From Pedosphaera sp. (GTDB lineage Bacteria; Verrucomicrobiota; Verrucomicrobiia; Limisphaerales; UBA9464), in assembly GCA_009695405.1 (NCBI GenBank), contig SIAZ01000050.1, forward strand, positions 1 through 16,453: a DNA stretch of 16,453 nucleotides, in the 5' to 3' direction. The position numbers and the translations under genes were made by a program. Position 1 is the first letter of the stretch. Each line of letters opens with the position of its first letter. Shown one piece after another: positions 6,956 to 14,420 of this stretch. The notes below the pieces were generated by a model, which saw nothing but the letters and a program-made list of their open reading frames with translations, did not search any database and was not told where the DNA came from.

Positions 6956-8974
6956 TCAGTCTTCAGCGATGAGTTCTGGATCCAGCAGGAAATCAAGAGA
7001 ATCATCGCTGGCAGCATGGCACTCGATTGCGAGAACATTGGTCCCGTTGCGTAGTGTGGAACCGGGATTTTTCAGGGCGACGTACTGGATTCCAGAACCC
7101 TCTCGTGCGGTCAGATGCTGGATATTCCGACCTTTTCCTCGTCCTGCACCAACACGGGCAACCTCGCGCCCATTAATGTAGGCAATAAAGGCGTCAGCAT
7201 AATTAATTCGCAATCCAAGTTCAGTGATTCGGTCGGTCTGGATGATCTGAAATTCCCGGCGAATACAGAGGAATCGAGGGCCATTACGGCCGCCAGCCAA
7301 AGGTGTGGCAAAGATTCCTTGCCCGCGGCCAAAAGCAGCTGGAGCCACTTTCCAACTAGAGGCATCAAAGTCGCTTAAGGTCCAAAGCGATTCCATGGGA
7401 GTCGCGCTCGTCGAGTAGGACCATTCTGCGCCGCGCGGTATCAAAACTCGAAAATCTAAAGGGGCTTCAGCTGGAGAGTTGGGCGTTGAAGAGGGTTTTT
7501 TATACTCAGACGGTTGCCAAGGAAGAGGGAGTCGGTTTACAGCGATTGTCCCCCGCTTGATAATGCTAAATACATCTCGCTCGGTCCCGTTCTTATTGAT
7601 CATACGGCCCGTCAGAGTATCGCCATCAACATCGATCAAGACCGATCCGTGTTCCAAAATAGTTCGACGCATCAAGGGGATAGTGCCCGTGCGCCCGATT
7701 GATTGGCCGCTGTGGCCCGTGACGACTTGAACAGTTCCCAAATGAGGGTGCAGGCCCGCACTTTTACGATAGGCTCCATCACTGTTTGGCCCCCCATCGC
7801 CGTCATCTAAGACAAAGGTTTCTGCTGTTGTTGAATTGGTGGAGTAAGCCCCGTCGATCAACATGGATCGCTCGTAAATATGGGAGTGGGCGGTGAGAAC
7901 GAGATCCATGCCCCCCGCTTCGATAATGGGAAGAATATAGCCGCGCATTTCAATGAGATCTTTCTCTTTATCGCTATCGTGGGTTCCCTTGGTGTAGGGA
8001 GGGTGATGCCAAAAGGCGATTAGCCATTCGGAGTGGGCCTTATCGAGATCCGCCTTTAACCACTTGGCCATTGCACCCTCTGGTTTTCGATCGAGGTCAT
8101 GTGAATTGAGACAAATAAAGTGGATGTTTCCGTGGTCGAATGAAAAGTAAGCTTCTGTGCCTGACGCCACTCCTCCTGATTCTCCCTGAGTCGGCATCAC
8201 ATAAGCATCGTAGTAGGGGCCGACACCGGTGGTGCCTTTCGAGGTAAATCCTTCGTGATTGCCCATGGTGGGCCAGCAAACCAAGGAGCGCAGTGTCGGT
8301 TCATAAGATTCAAAAAAACGAGTCTGAAACTCGGTGTCTTGCCCTGTCCCGTAGGCCATATCTCCGACATGAATCCAGAAATCAAGAGCCTTTGAATCTT
8401 GTTTTATAAATCGGAGCATGGCGTCGTGAACGGCCTTTTGACTTGAACGGCCTGTGCCACTATCGCCGAGAACCCAGAAACGATACGGACGTCGTGTTCC
8501 TACCTCAGGTTGAGTTATGAATTGGTATTCAACACTCTCGGGTGTTAGACGTTTTGTCCCGTCATAAACCGCATAATAATAGGTGGTAGACGGTTTAAGA
8601 GCGGTGATTTTAGCTTCGTATTGGAAAGTTCCAATTGGGGCACTATGAAGTTTTGGGAGAGCGCTATTTTTGGGTGTACGGACACTTTTCCAACGCTCTG
8701 GCACTTCCGATTCCTTTTTACCTAAAGACGCCCGCTCAATCACAGACCCACGGGATACCACAAGGTTTAAATTGCCGGGGGTAAGTCCAGCGCGGACGAC
8801 AGGGTCCACGGGCCCCTCGGTCCTCCAGACGATGGTTATTTGATTGGGACTGACTGCTTGGACGTAGGGCGATCGCGAAAACGGTGCAGGCGGGTTGCCT
8901 CCCAATGCCAGTGGGCCGATTCCCAGAATCAAAAGAGCCAGAGCGGTTGAAAGGTAGAACCAAGGTTTATTCAT
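6956..8974 (-). CDS. Exported purple-acid-phosphatase-like metallophosphoesterase
   Basis: The 672-residue protein has a signal peptide (1-25, cleavage near ALGG), an N-terminal fibronectin-III-like domain (about 30-155, with SPYVQAVSPNQITIVWRT and STTYYYAVYDG) and a calcineurin-like catalytic domain. The metal-binding motifs are complete and in order: GDSG (170), GDMAYG (204, including the Tyr that is the purple acid phosphatase ligand), GNHE (238), HHPPY (323) and AHSHIYER (362). It should hydrolyse phosphomonoesters or related compounds outside the cytoplasm with a binuclear metal centre. A C-terminal region of about 170 residues (500-672), with NYADAFIAYINGREVAR and NGTNVLAIECH, resembles a jelly-roll carbohydrate-binding or sialate-esterase-like sandwich. 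The Ser/Pro-rich linker at 485-505 separates the two. Central gene of a three-gene minus-strand set. Confidence 0.9.
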   Translation of the reverse strand: MNKPWFYLSTALALLILGIGPLALGGNPPAPFSRSPYVQAVSPNQITIVWRTEGPVDPVVRAGLTPGNLNLVVSRGSVIERASLGKKESEVPERWKSVRTPKNSALPKLHSAPIGTFQYEAKITALKPSTTYYYAVYDGTKRLTPESVEYQFITQPEVGTRRPYRFWVLGDSGTGRSSQKAVHDAMLRFIKQDSKALDFWIHVGDMAYGTGQDTEFQTRFFESYEPTLRSLVCWPTMGNHEGFTSKGTTGVGPYYDAYVMPTQGESGGVASGTEAYFSFDHGNIHFICLNSHDLDRKPEGAMAKWLKADLDKAHSEWLIAFWHHPPYTKGTHDSDKEKDLIEMRGYILPIIEAGGMDLVLTAHSHIYERSMLIDGAYSTNSTTAETFVLDDGDGGPNSDGAYRKSAGLHPHLGTVQVVTGHSGQSIGRTGTIPLMRRTILEHGSVLIDVDGDTLTGRMINKNGTERDVFSIIKRGTIAVNRLPLPWQPSEYKKPSSTPNSPAEAPLDFRVLIPRGAEWSYSTSATPMESLWTLSDFDASSWKVAPAAFGRGQGIFATPLAGGRNGPRFLCIRREFQIIQTDRITELGLRINYADAFIAYINGREVARVGAGRGKGRNIQHLTAREGSGIQYVALKNPGSTLRNGTNVLAIECHAASDDSLDFLLDPELIAED

Positions 8975-9016
8975 AGTAAGAGGGTAGTCTGAGACATTGA
9001 CGGATGCGATCCTAAT

Positions 9017-9799
9017 TTAGGGGTGGCGATTTAATCGACTTCTTAGGCTTTGAATTCGCGATGTCCAATCAACCCAAGCCGCTGTCCAGGAGTCGTCCGA
9101 CAAACGAGTGCGCGCCGCTGTCAGCAGAGTTTCCAAGGCATCGAACTGGCGATGTGCGGCGGTAAAATCCTTCCAATTGAGCAATTGTTCCACCAGATAA
9201 ATTCGGTTCTCGGGATGGTGCGGCGCTAAGTCGACACATCTTTCCAAGTGATGGCGTGCTTTTTCTCGACTGCCGACGCTGAGAGGCGCGCGGGGACATT
9301 CGGCGTAAAGCATACCGAGTGATCGATCCGCACCGGCATGGTCCAAGGCGGCGTCTAAAAGCCGAGAGGTGAGCCAAGACTGCTCCATTTGTCGGACTAG
9401 TCGCAAGGCACTGAGGGTTCGTGTTTGAGCCAATTGACCCAAATTAAGTCCGAGATAATAGTGAAGTGACGCCGAGGTGGGGTCAGTTTGCAGGGCTTTC
9501 TTGCAAACTTCAATACCTTCGGTGGAGAGTGCGGCTTTGACCGGTGTAGACCGGAGACCTTCAGTGCGATCAAAACACGCACGGGCCAATTCCCACGCTC
9601 GCTGGGAATATTTCGACTCTCTTAGATAGGCTTCACGCGCAGAGCCGTAAACTTGGGATCGACGTTCGGTTTCTGATCGAGCGCTGCTGGGTAAACTTAG
9701 AGGTTCGCCTGCCATCCCAAGTTGAAGCAGTGAGACAACACAACAGCGTGCAAGCCAAGGAGTCAGCACTTTGCGGTGGGTTCGAGTAGCAGTGGACAT
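9017..9799 (-). CDS. Exported TPR-like helical-repeat protein
   Basis: The 260-residue protein begins with a basic stretch (MSTATRTHRKVL) and a hydrophobic segment (VVSLLQLGMAG), which reads as a signal peptide. The body is helical with TPR-like units: GIEVCKKALQTDPTSASLHYYLGLNLGQLA (about 95-125) and ARHHLERCVDLAPHHPENRIYLVEQLLNW (about 180-210). The combination of AGADRSLGMLYAECP with these repeats recalls exported TPR proteins common in Verrucomicrobiota. No enzymatic motif is visible. It is the first gene of the minus-strand set and is followed 42 bp later by the phosphoesterase. A 110-bp gap separates its start from the divergent M28 peptidase gene and should hold both promoters; I could not pick convincing -35/-10 boxes there. 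Confidence 0.75.
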   Translation of the reverse strand: MSTATRTHRKVLTPWLARCCVVSLLQLGMAGEPLSLPSSARSETERRSQVYGSAREAYLRESKYSQRAWELARACFDRTEGLRSTPVKAALSTEGIEVCKKALQTDPTSASLHYYLGLNLGQLAQTRTLSALRLVRQMEQSWLTSRLLDAALDHAGADRSLGMLYAECPRAPLSVGSREKARHHLERCVDLAPHHPENRIYLVEQLLNWKDFTAAHRQFDALETLLTAARTRLSDDSWTAAWVDWTSRIQSLRSRLNRHP

Positions 9800-9909
9800 T
9801 CGGGCTAGTTGAAACAGGTTCCCGACCGATCGACAAGTAACGTTCCGGTGCGTTTAATAGAAAAAGGATTTGCGCTTGGCGCACTTCCTAGGTCGCGGCA
9901 CAGTAGGGA

Positions 9910-11547
9910 ATGGGTTTAAAATGGTGTTATCTTGCCTTCGTTTTACTGTCTTCGGCTTTCCTCCAAACTCGCGCCGCTTCATCCATCAACGCCAACGATT
10001 TGCTTCGTCAGACACGGGTCCTTGCTTCCGACGCGTTCGAAGGCCGTTCACCGGGTTCACCAGGGGAAGAGACAACCGTGGCGTATCTTATCAACCAGTT
10101 TCGCTCTTTCGGTTTGAAACCGGGCGGGGTTAATGGTTCTTGGACTCAAACTGTGCCTATTGTGGGAGTTACCAGCGAAGTCAGGTTTAGCCTCGACGGA
10201 CAAGCCCTTTCGGGACCGCAGGATTTTGTGGCCTGGTCGCCAAGCCTGACGCGTCGAGTTGAATTGGCTTCGAGCGAGTTGATTTGTGTTGGTTATGGGG
10301 TTTCTGCTCCTGAATACGGCTGGGACGATTTCAAGGGTGTAAACGTGCGCGGCAAGACAGTTTTGATCTTGGTGGGTGATCCTCCTGTGCCGGATCCAAA
10401 AAACCCTAAAATTCTCGACCCCGCGTTTTTTAAGGGAACGGCCATGACCTATTATGGTCGGTGGACCTACAAGTTTGAAGAAGCTGGACGTCGTGGGGCC
10501 GCCGCCGCCATTTTGATTCATGAAACACAGGCGGCGGCCTACCCTTGGTTTGTGGTGCTTAATAGTTGGAACGGCGAACGGTTTGATTTGGAGGATGATC
10601 GGTCGGTTAAAACTCAAATCGCCGGCTGGATGAGCCTCGAGCGCACTCGATCCTTGTTGGAATCGAATGGGATGACCTATGAGAAGCTGAAGGAGTCTGC
10701 GCTCCGGCCCGATTTTAAACCTTTTACCCTAAAACAAAAAACAGCTTTTACTTCGAGTCAGACATTTCGATCGGTCCAGTCCCGAAATGTTCTCGCTCAG
10801 CTAGAAGGACGAGATCCAGTCGCTCGGAAGGAGTGGATCTTGTATACTTCCCATTGGGATCATTTGGGTCGTGATCCGCGTTTGAAGGGAGATACGATTT
10901 TCAATGGAGCTGCGGACAACGCTATCGGTACGGCTGGACTTCTCGAACTGGCGGAAAGTTTTGCACGGGAAGGACGACGACCCAAACGTAGCCTCCTTTT
11001 TCTGAGCGTCACTGCTGAGGAACGGGGGTTGCTCGGTTCGGCTTACTATGCAGCCAATCCAGTTTACCCCTTAAATCGCACCCTTGCCGTCATCAACATG
11101 GATGGTTTGAATCAATGGGGCCGAACTCGAGATATACGGATTGTCGGTTATGGCAGTTCGTCATTGGAAGACCTTTTGACGACAGCGGCTCGGAAGCAGG
11201 GGCGTGTGACCCTGCCCGAGGCTCATCCGGAGAGAGGAATGTTTTATCGTTCGGATCACTTTGAGTTTATGAAGAAAGGGGTACCCAGCCTCTACGCCAC
11301 CTCTGGAATGGATTTTCGGGATAAACCGGATGGGTACGGCGAAATGAAGGTCAACGAGTACATTGACCGAGACTATCACAAGGTATCAGACGAGGTGAAA
11401 CCTGATTGGGATCTCTCCGGTGCTGTCGAGGATTTGAAATTATTGCAGGCGGTAGGCAGGGGACTTTCGACGAGTCAAAGTTGGCCGAAGTGGCGGGTGG
11501 GTTCTGAATTTAAAGCGACTCGAGACGCGGATCAATGGAGGCGCTAA
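9910..11547 (+). CDS. Exported M28-family zinc metallopeptidase
   Basis: The 545-residue protein carries a signal peptide (MGLKWCYLAFVLLSSAFLQTRA) and an M28 aminopeptidase fold interrupted by a PA-like domain (about 115-290, with GYGVSAPEYGWDDFKGVNVRGK). Zinc and catalytic residues of the family can be followed: His in SHWDHLG (315), Asp in GAADNAIG (336), Glu-Glu in AEERGLLGS (370-371), Asp in INMDG (398) and His in YRSDHFEF (450). The second-ligand motif reads AADN where DDN is usual, but the ligand Asp is kept. It probably removes N-terminal residues from peptides in the periplasm or outside. The start is an ATG with AGGGA almost touching it; an upstream alternative is not evident. The gap to the next gene's likely start is 104 bp. 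Confidence 0.88.
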   Translation: MGLKWCYLAFVLLSSAFLQTRAASSINANDLLRQTRVLASDAFEGRSPGSPGEETTVAYLINQFRSFGLKPGGVNGSWTQTVPIVGVTSEVRFSLDGQALSGPQDFVAWSPSLTRRVELASSELICVGYGVSAPEYGWDDFKGVNVRGKTVLILVGDPPVPDPKNPKILDPAFFKGTAMTYYGRWTYKFEEAGRRGAAAAILIHETQAAAYPWFVVLNSWNGERFDLEDDRSVKTQIAGWMSLERTRSLLESNGMTYEKLKESALRPDFKPFTLKQKTAFTSSQTFRSVQSRNVLAQLEGRDPVARKEWILYTSHWDHLGRDPRLKGDTIFNGAADNAIGTAGLLELAESFAREGRRPKRSLLFLSVTAEERGLLGSAYYAANPVYPLNRTLAVINMDGLNQWGRTRDIRIVGYGSSSLEDLLTTAARKQGRVTLPEAHPERGMFYRSDHFEFMKKGVPSLYATSGMDFRDKPDGYGEMKVNEYIDRDYHKVSDEVKPDWDLSGAVEDLKLLQAVGRGLSTSQSWPKWRVGSEFKATRDADQWRR

Positions 11548-11651
11548 GGGAAGTCTGTACGGCGGACTATCTAATTGATTTCTTTGGACTGAAGCGTGCC
11601 ATGGGCTTGCCCCGGATGCGGTGCCTCCGTTACCGTTTCGCTCAAGAAGTT

Positions 11652-12524
11652 ATGAAGGTCTATCTCGATGGTCAATTTGTGGACGAAGCCGATGCCAAGA
11701 TCAGTGTGTTTGATCACGGACTCATGTATGGCGACGGTATTTTTGAGGGTATCCGTATGTACCACAATCGGATTTTCAAACTCCGCGAACATATTGAACG
11801 CCTCTATTGGTCGGCCAAGGCCCTTCTTTTGGAAATCCCCCTGACTCCTGCGGAACTAATGGAGGCCTGTCTCGAAACCTGTCGAGCTAATAATCTTCGG
11901 GAGGGGTATATCCGCCTCATTGTAACGCGTGGTAAAGGGACCCTCGGACTCGATCCCCGTCGGTGCCCTAAACCATCCATTATTATTATCGCAGCGACAA
12001 TCCAGCTCTATCCGGATGCGGTCTACTCTGAAGGCATGACCATCGCAACGGTTCCCACTACGCGTAATTTGGTGAATTCGGTGAATCCGGCGATTAAATC
12101 TCTGAACTATCTTAATAACATTCTGGCTCGAATCGAGGCTAACCTGATTGGAGTGGAAGAGGCTATCATGCTTAATACGGATGGTTTCGTGGCAGAATGC
12201 ACGGGTGACAATGTGTTTATCATTCAAAAAGGACGGCTCTTTACTCCGCCGCTCAGCGCCGGTGCCCTTTATGGAATCACTCGCAACACGGTTCTTGACT
12301 GTGCTCGGGTAATGGGAATTCCGAGTGGGGAACCCAATTTGACCCGTTACGATATTTATACAGCAGACGAAATGTTTCTCACCGGTACAGCTGCAGAAAT
12401 GGTCCCAGTGGTGAAGGTGGACGGGCGGGTGATCGGCGATGGTCGGCCCGGCCCGATTACAGCGCGGTTAATGGCGGCTTTCCGCGAAACAACCCTTCAT
12501 GACGGGGAAATTATTTTTGCCTGA
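11652..12524 (+). CDS. ilvE: Branched-chain amino acid aminotransferase (class IV)
   Basis: PLP enzyme that transfers the amino group between glutamate and the 2-oxo acids of valine, leucine and isoleucine in the cytoplasm. The family pattern starts with MKVYLDGQFVDEADAKISVFDHG, then YGDGIFEGIR, RLIVTRGKGTLGLDPR, the catalytic Lys in NPAIKSLNYLNN (Lys 149), the PLP-contacting Glu in FVAECTGDN (about 182), and TGTAAEMVPV near the end, which favours a branched-chain enzyme over D-amino acid transaminase or ADC lyase. I place the start at the ATG at 11652 (290 residues) because the family begins there. An in-frame start at 11535 would add 39 residues without family character and would overlap the preceding peptidase gene. 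Confidence 0.88.
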   Translation: MKVYLDGQFVDEADAKISVFDHGLMYGDGIFEGIRMYHNRIFKLREHIERLYWSAKALLLEIPLTPAELMEACLETCRANNLREGYIRLIVTRGKGTLGLDPRRCPKPSIIIIAATIQLYPDAVYSEGMTIATVPTTRNLVNSVNPAIKSLNYLNNILARIEANLIGVEEAIMLNTDGFVAECTGDNVFIIQKGRLFTPPLSAGALYGITRNTVLDCARVMGIPSGEPNLTRYDIYTADEMFLTGTAAEMVPVVKVDGRVIGDGRPGPITARLMAAFRETTLHDGEIIFA

Positions 12525-12675
12525 GCTCAGCAAATCAGCCTCGATCCGCCTCTTGCTTTCAATGCTGTTAACACGAGGGGCTTTGTTGAAAGGGAGGTCG
12601 CCCGTGAGAGAATTGGCTCAGGCTGCCGCTGCCGACGCACCTTGTGCGGTCTTGAGTCTAATTGACTGGAATTAA
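12499..12675 (+). CDS. Possible 58-residue protein overlapping the end of ilvE
   Basis: An ATG at 12499 opens a frame of 58 codons that overlaps the last 26 bases of ilvE and ends with TAA at 12673-12675. The peptide (MTGKLFLPELSKSASIR, then LLLSMLLTRGALLKGRS, a stretch of alanines, and ending VLSLIDWN) has mixed, coding-like composition. I recognise no family. No separate ribosome site is seen; translation coupled to ilvE is possible. It could also be a chance frame, or the remnant of a longer gene. Confidence 0.28.
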   Translation: MTGKLFLPELSKSASIRLLLSMLLTRGALLKGRSPVRELAQAAAADAPCAVLSLIDWN

Positions 12676-12690
12676 ATTAGATGGAGCTAT

Positions 12691-12717
12691 GCCTGAAGTT
12701 GATTTTTTTCTTCGGGC
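12691..12717. other. Hairpin between the convergent ilvE side and methyltransferase pseudogene
   Basis: GCCTGAAG (12691-12698) pairs with CTTCGGGC (12710-12717), eight pairs with one T-G wobble, around an eleven-base loop rich in T. The T run lies inside the loop, not after the stem, so this is not a standard intrinsic terminator, although its place after the last plus-strand frame and at the pseudogene end would suit one. Confidence 0.25.
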
Positions 12718-13268
12718 TAGTCTTTAGGGGAAGAGGTGTCGAAATGAACTGCCTCTAGGATCAAATTAAGATACCAAGCTGGGAATATTCAAGCCCTTAG
12801 GCGTTCGTAATCCTCGGGCCATCGATTCGTCAACCGCCAGATTACCTTATTAGCTAAGTTTGGGTAAAAAATAAAGTTTCATAATCAATGCCTGAATCGG
12901 CAGTCTGCGTAAAATGAAAGCAGGCTTTCGCCAGTAAAATATTCGAAACTGCGAGATCCAAAGTAATGACGGTGAGTGGGGTCGGTGAAGGCATTTCCAG
13001 AAGAGAAATGAGGCACAGTAATGCTAACCTGAGCACCGCTCTCAGAAATTCGGTGAATCTCGTTCACCACTTTGACAATGTCGTCTAGATGCTCAAGGAC
13101 ATCATTGTCATAGATTTCCTTAAAAGAATGGTCCCTAAATGGCCAAGGGAAAACGTTCAAATCATGAACGATGTCAGGGCCGGTACTGGAAACCCAGTCC
13201 ACGTTGATCGCGTTTTCTAATCGTTTACGACCTGCTCCGAGGTTTAGAATTTTAGAGGCGGGGGACAT
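12717..13268 (-). pseudogene. SAM-dependent methyltransferase (class I) pseudogene with three in-frame TGA codons
   Basis: From the ATG at 13266-13268 the frame gives 127 codons of a class I methyltransferase: motif I KILNLGAGRKR, NVDW after strand 2, DVLEHLDD (motif II-like), then VPHFSSGNAFTDPTHRHYFG and FEYFTGES. A TGA at 12885-12887 stops it, but the same frame continues to resemble the family: LANKVIWRLTNRWPEDYERLRA, TGA (12789-12791), then IFPAWYLNLILEAV, ending at TAG 12717-12719. A further TGA lies at 12879-12881. Reading through, the total is about 183 codons, near the family size. No frameshift is needed, so decay is by base substitution (TGG or CGA to TGA). Other genes here end in TGA, so recoding is unlikely. 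Relatives often modify sugars or lipids in surface polysaccharide loci; the substrate is unknown. Confidence 0.75.
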
Positions 13269-13535
13269 GTCGACTTGCTGTGGAAAAATATCGAAAATTG
13301 AATCTTCGATAAACTGGTATTAAAGGACTCGGCGATAATCTGAAAACACATCTTTTCTGACTAGCAAATCAAGATTCAACAGTAAGTTACTTTAGTACTG
13401 CGCAAGCTGTAAGACGTCCAGAACGGATAACAACGGTCCAATCGAAAGTCGGGTGGGTTGAGAAGCCTCATTCTGAGTGGGGATTGAGTCGGCAAGAAGA
13501 GGCTCAAGAGGATCCAGTGCTAGAATTTGAGACGG

Positions 13536-13573
13536 AAGCTCGGCAAAAACAACCGGACATATTTGCCGAGCTT
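13536..13573. other. Perfect 12-bp inverted repeat upstream of flgF
   Basis: AAGCTCGGCAAA (13536-13547) is repeated exactly as its reverse complement TTTGCCGAGCTT (13562-13573) around a 14-base loop. No T tract follows. It lies 87 bases before the flgF start and could be a regulator-binding palindrome, a transcript hairpin or the relic of a mobile element end. It also lies inside the start-less open frame. Confidence 0.45.
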
Positions 13574-13632
13574 GCCCCAGTTAGGGCGGGTTAATGAGGT
13601 GTAAACCTTGGTTTCATTGGATATTCTGATCA

Positions 13633-13648
13633 TGGCATTCTCAATGCT
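13633..13648 (+). promoter_or_regulatory. Candidate sigma-54 (-24/-12) promoter for the flagellar operon
   Basis: TGGCATTCTCAATGCT keeps the sigma-54 hallmarks: GG (13634-13635) and GC (13646-13647) separated by exactly ten bases, within TGGCA and TGC contexts. Sigma-54 drives rod and ring genes in many flagellated bacteria. Transcription would begin about 12 bases after the GC, near 13659, which nearly coincides with the GTG start of flgF and implies a leaderless message. The match could be chance. Confidence 0.35.
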
Positions 13649-13659
13649 TTGTTGGTTGT

Positions 13660-14406
13660 GTGACTATTGAATTGTATCAAGCTGCCGCTGCGATGAGTGC
13701 TAACGCTCGCTGGCAGGAGGTCATTTCTGAAAATCTGGCGTCCGCCTCGGTGCCAGGCTTTAAGCGCACGGAAATGGCTTTTACCTCATTTGAGGTTGGG
13801 TTGATGCCTAAAGAGGCTGGCAAAGATTTAAAATATTCGCTTCCTCGTGCGGCGACGTCGACTGTTTTTACACTGGGTGAATTGCAGAGTACCGGGGTCT
13901 CGACTCATGCAGCGATTGATGGACCAGGATTTTTCGAGGTGACACTCCCCACTGGAGAATCGGGTTACACTCGCGATGGTTCTTTCAGCTTGGATGCTGC
14001 GGGCCTGTTGGTGAGTAAGGAGGGGCATCCCGTAGCGAGTGACACCGGTTCAATCGCCTTCGATAAAGCGACTCGCGGAGAGGTTTCAATCTCCCGCGAC
14101 GGAACCGTCAGCAAAGGTTCTGAAGGGCGTGGTCGACTGAAGGTGGTGACCTTCGCTGATCCTTCCAAGTTAGTGGCGGTGGGCGGTGGCTTTTGGAAGG
14201 TTCCGGACGCTTCCATCAAGATTACTGATGAGCCGAATCCGTCCATTCGCGGCGGCTTTGTAGAAGGATCCAATGCTTCGTCGGTGGGAGAGATGGTAAG
14301 TATGATTAATGCGATGCGCCTGTTTGAGGCGAATCAAAAGGTTATTCAAGCCCATGATGAGCGAATGGGTCGGGCTATTTCTGAACTCGGTGGAACAACT
14401 TCCTGA
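13660..14406 (+). CDS. flgF: Flagellar basal-body rod protein FlgF
   Basis: Proximal-rod subunit of the flagellar basal body, exported by the flagellar type III apparatus, so it has no signal peptide. The 248 residues show the flagellar rod N-terminal helix (LYQAAAAMSANARWQEVISENLASASVPGFKR), the central FlgE/F/G domain (AAIDGPGFFEVTLPTGESGYTRDGSF) and the C-terminal rod motif (GFVEGSNASSVGEMVSMINAMRLFEANQKVIQ). The order flgF-flgG identifies it as FlgF. The start is a GTG without a clear ribosome site; the next ATG at 13692 would remove part of the conserved N-terminal helix, so I keep the GTG. It is the first gene of the operon and the only flagellar gene here with an uninterrupted frame; flgG follows after 14 bases. 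Confidence 0.85.
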   Translation: MTIELYQAAAAMSANARWQEVISENLASASVPGFKRTEMAFTSFEVGLMPKEAGKDLKYSLPRAATSTVFTLGELQSTGVSTHAAIDGPGFFEVTLPTGESGYTRDGSFSLDAAGLLVSKEGHPVASDTGSIAFDKATRGEVSISRDGTVSKGSEGRGRLKVVTFADPSKLVAVGGGFWKVPDASIKITDEPNPSIRGGFVEGSNASSVGEMVSMINAMRLFEANQKVIQAHDERMGRAISELGGTTS

Positions 14407-14420
14407 AATTTTAACACGTT

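Larger units (their letters stand above)
13269..13659 (+). other. Intergenic region upstream of flgF: start-less open frame, hairpin and candidate promoter
   Basis: This 391-base gap separates the methyltransferase pseudogene from the flagellar operon. A plus-strand frame is open from 13361 to the TAA at 13592-13594 (77 codons) but has no ATG or GTG in its first two thirds; it reads, for example, GWVEKPHSEWGLSRQEEA and later KQPDIFAELAPVRAG. Its composition is coding-like, so it could be a gene remnant, but no family is recognised. The hairpin and possible sigma-54 site are listed separately. Nothing else is evident. Confidence 0.4.

Noticed and set aside
10057..10617. 186-codon minus-strand open frame
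   Set aside because: Antisense to the M28 peptidase, whose frame carries all zinc-ligand motifs; no family in the shadow frame.
11535..11651. 39-residue N-terminal extension of the aminotransferase
   Set aside because: It overlaps the peptidase gene and has no family similarity; MKVYLDGQFVDE is the normal family start.
12717..12887. TGA read as tryptophan or another recoding in the methyltransferase
   Set aside because: uvrA, argH, the LysM gene, the phosphatase and ilvE all end in TGA at expected lengths, and no recoding element is seen.
12854..13036. Minus-strand frame that could have been a continuation of the methyltransferase after a frameshift
   Set aside because: The original frame itself continues to resemble the family past the stops, so no frameshift is needed and this frame is a shadow.
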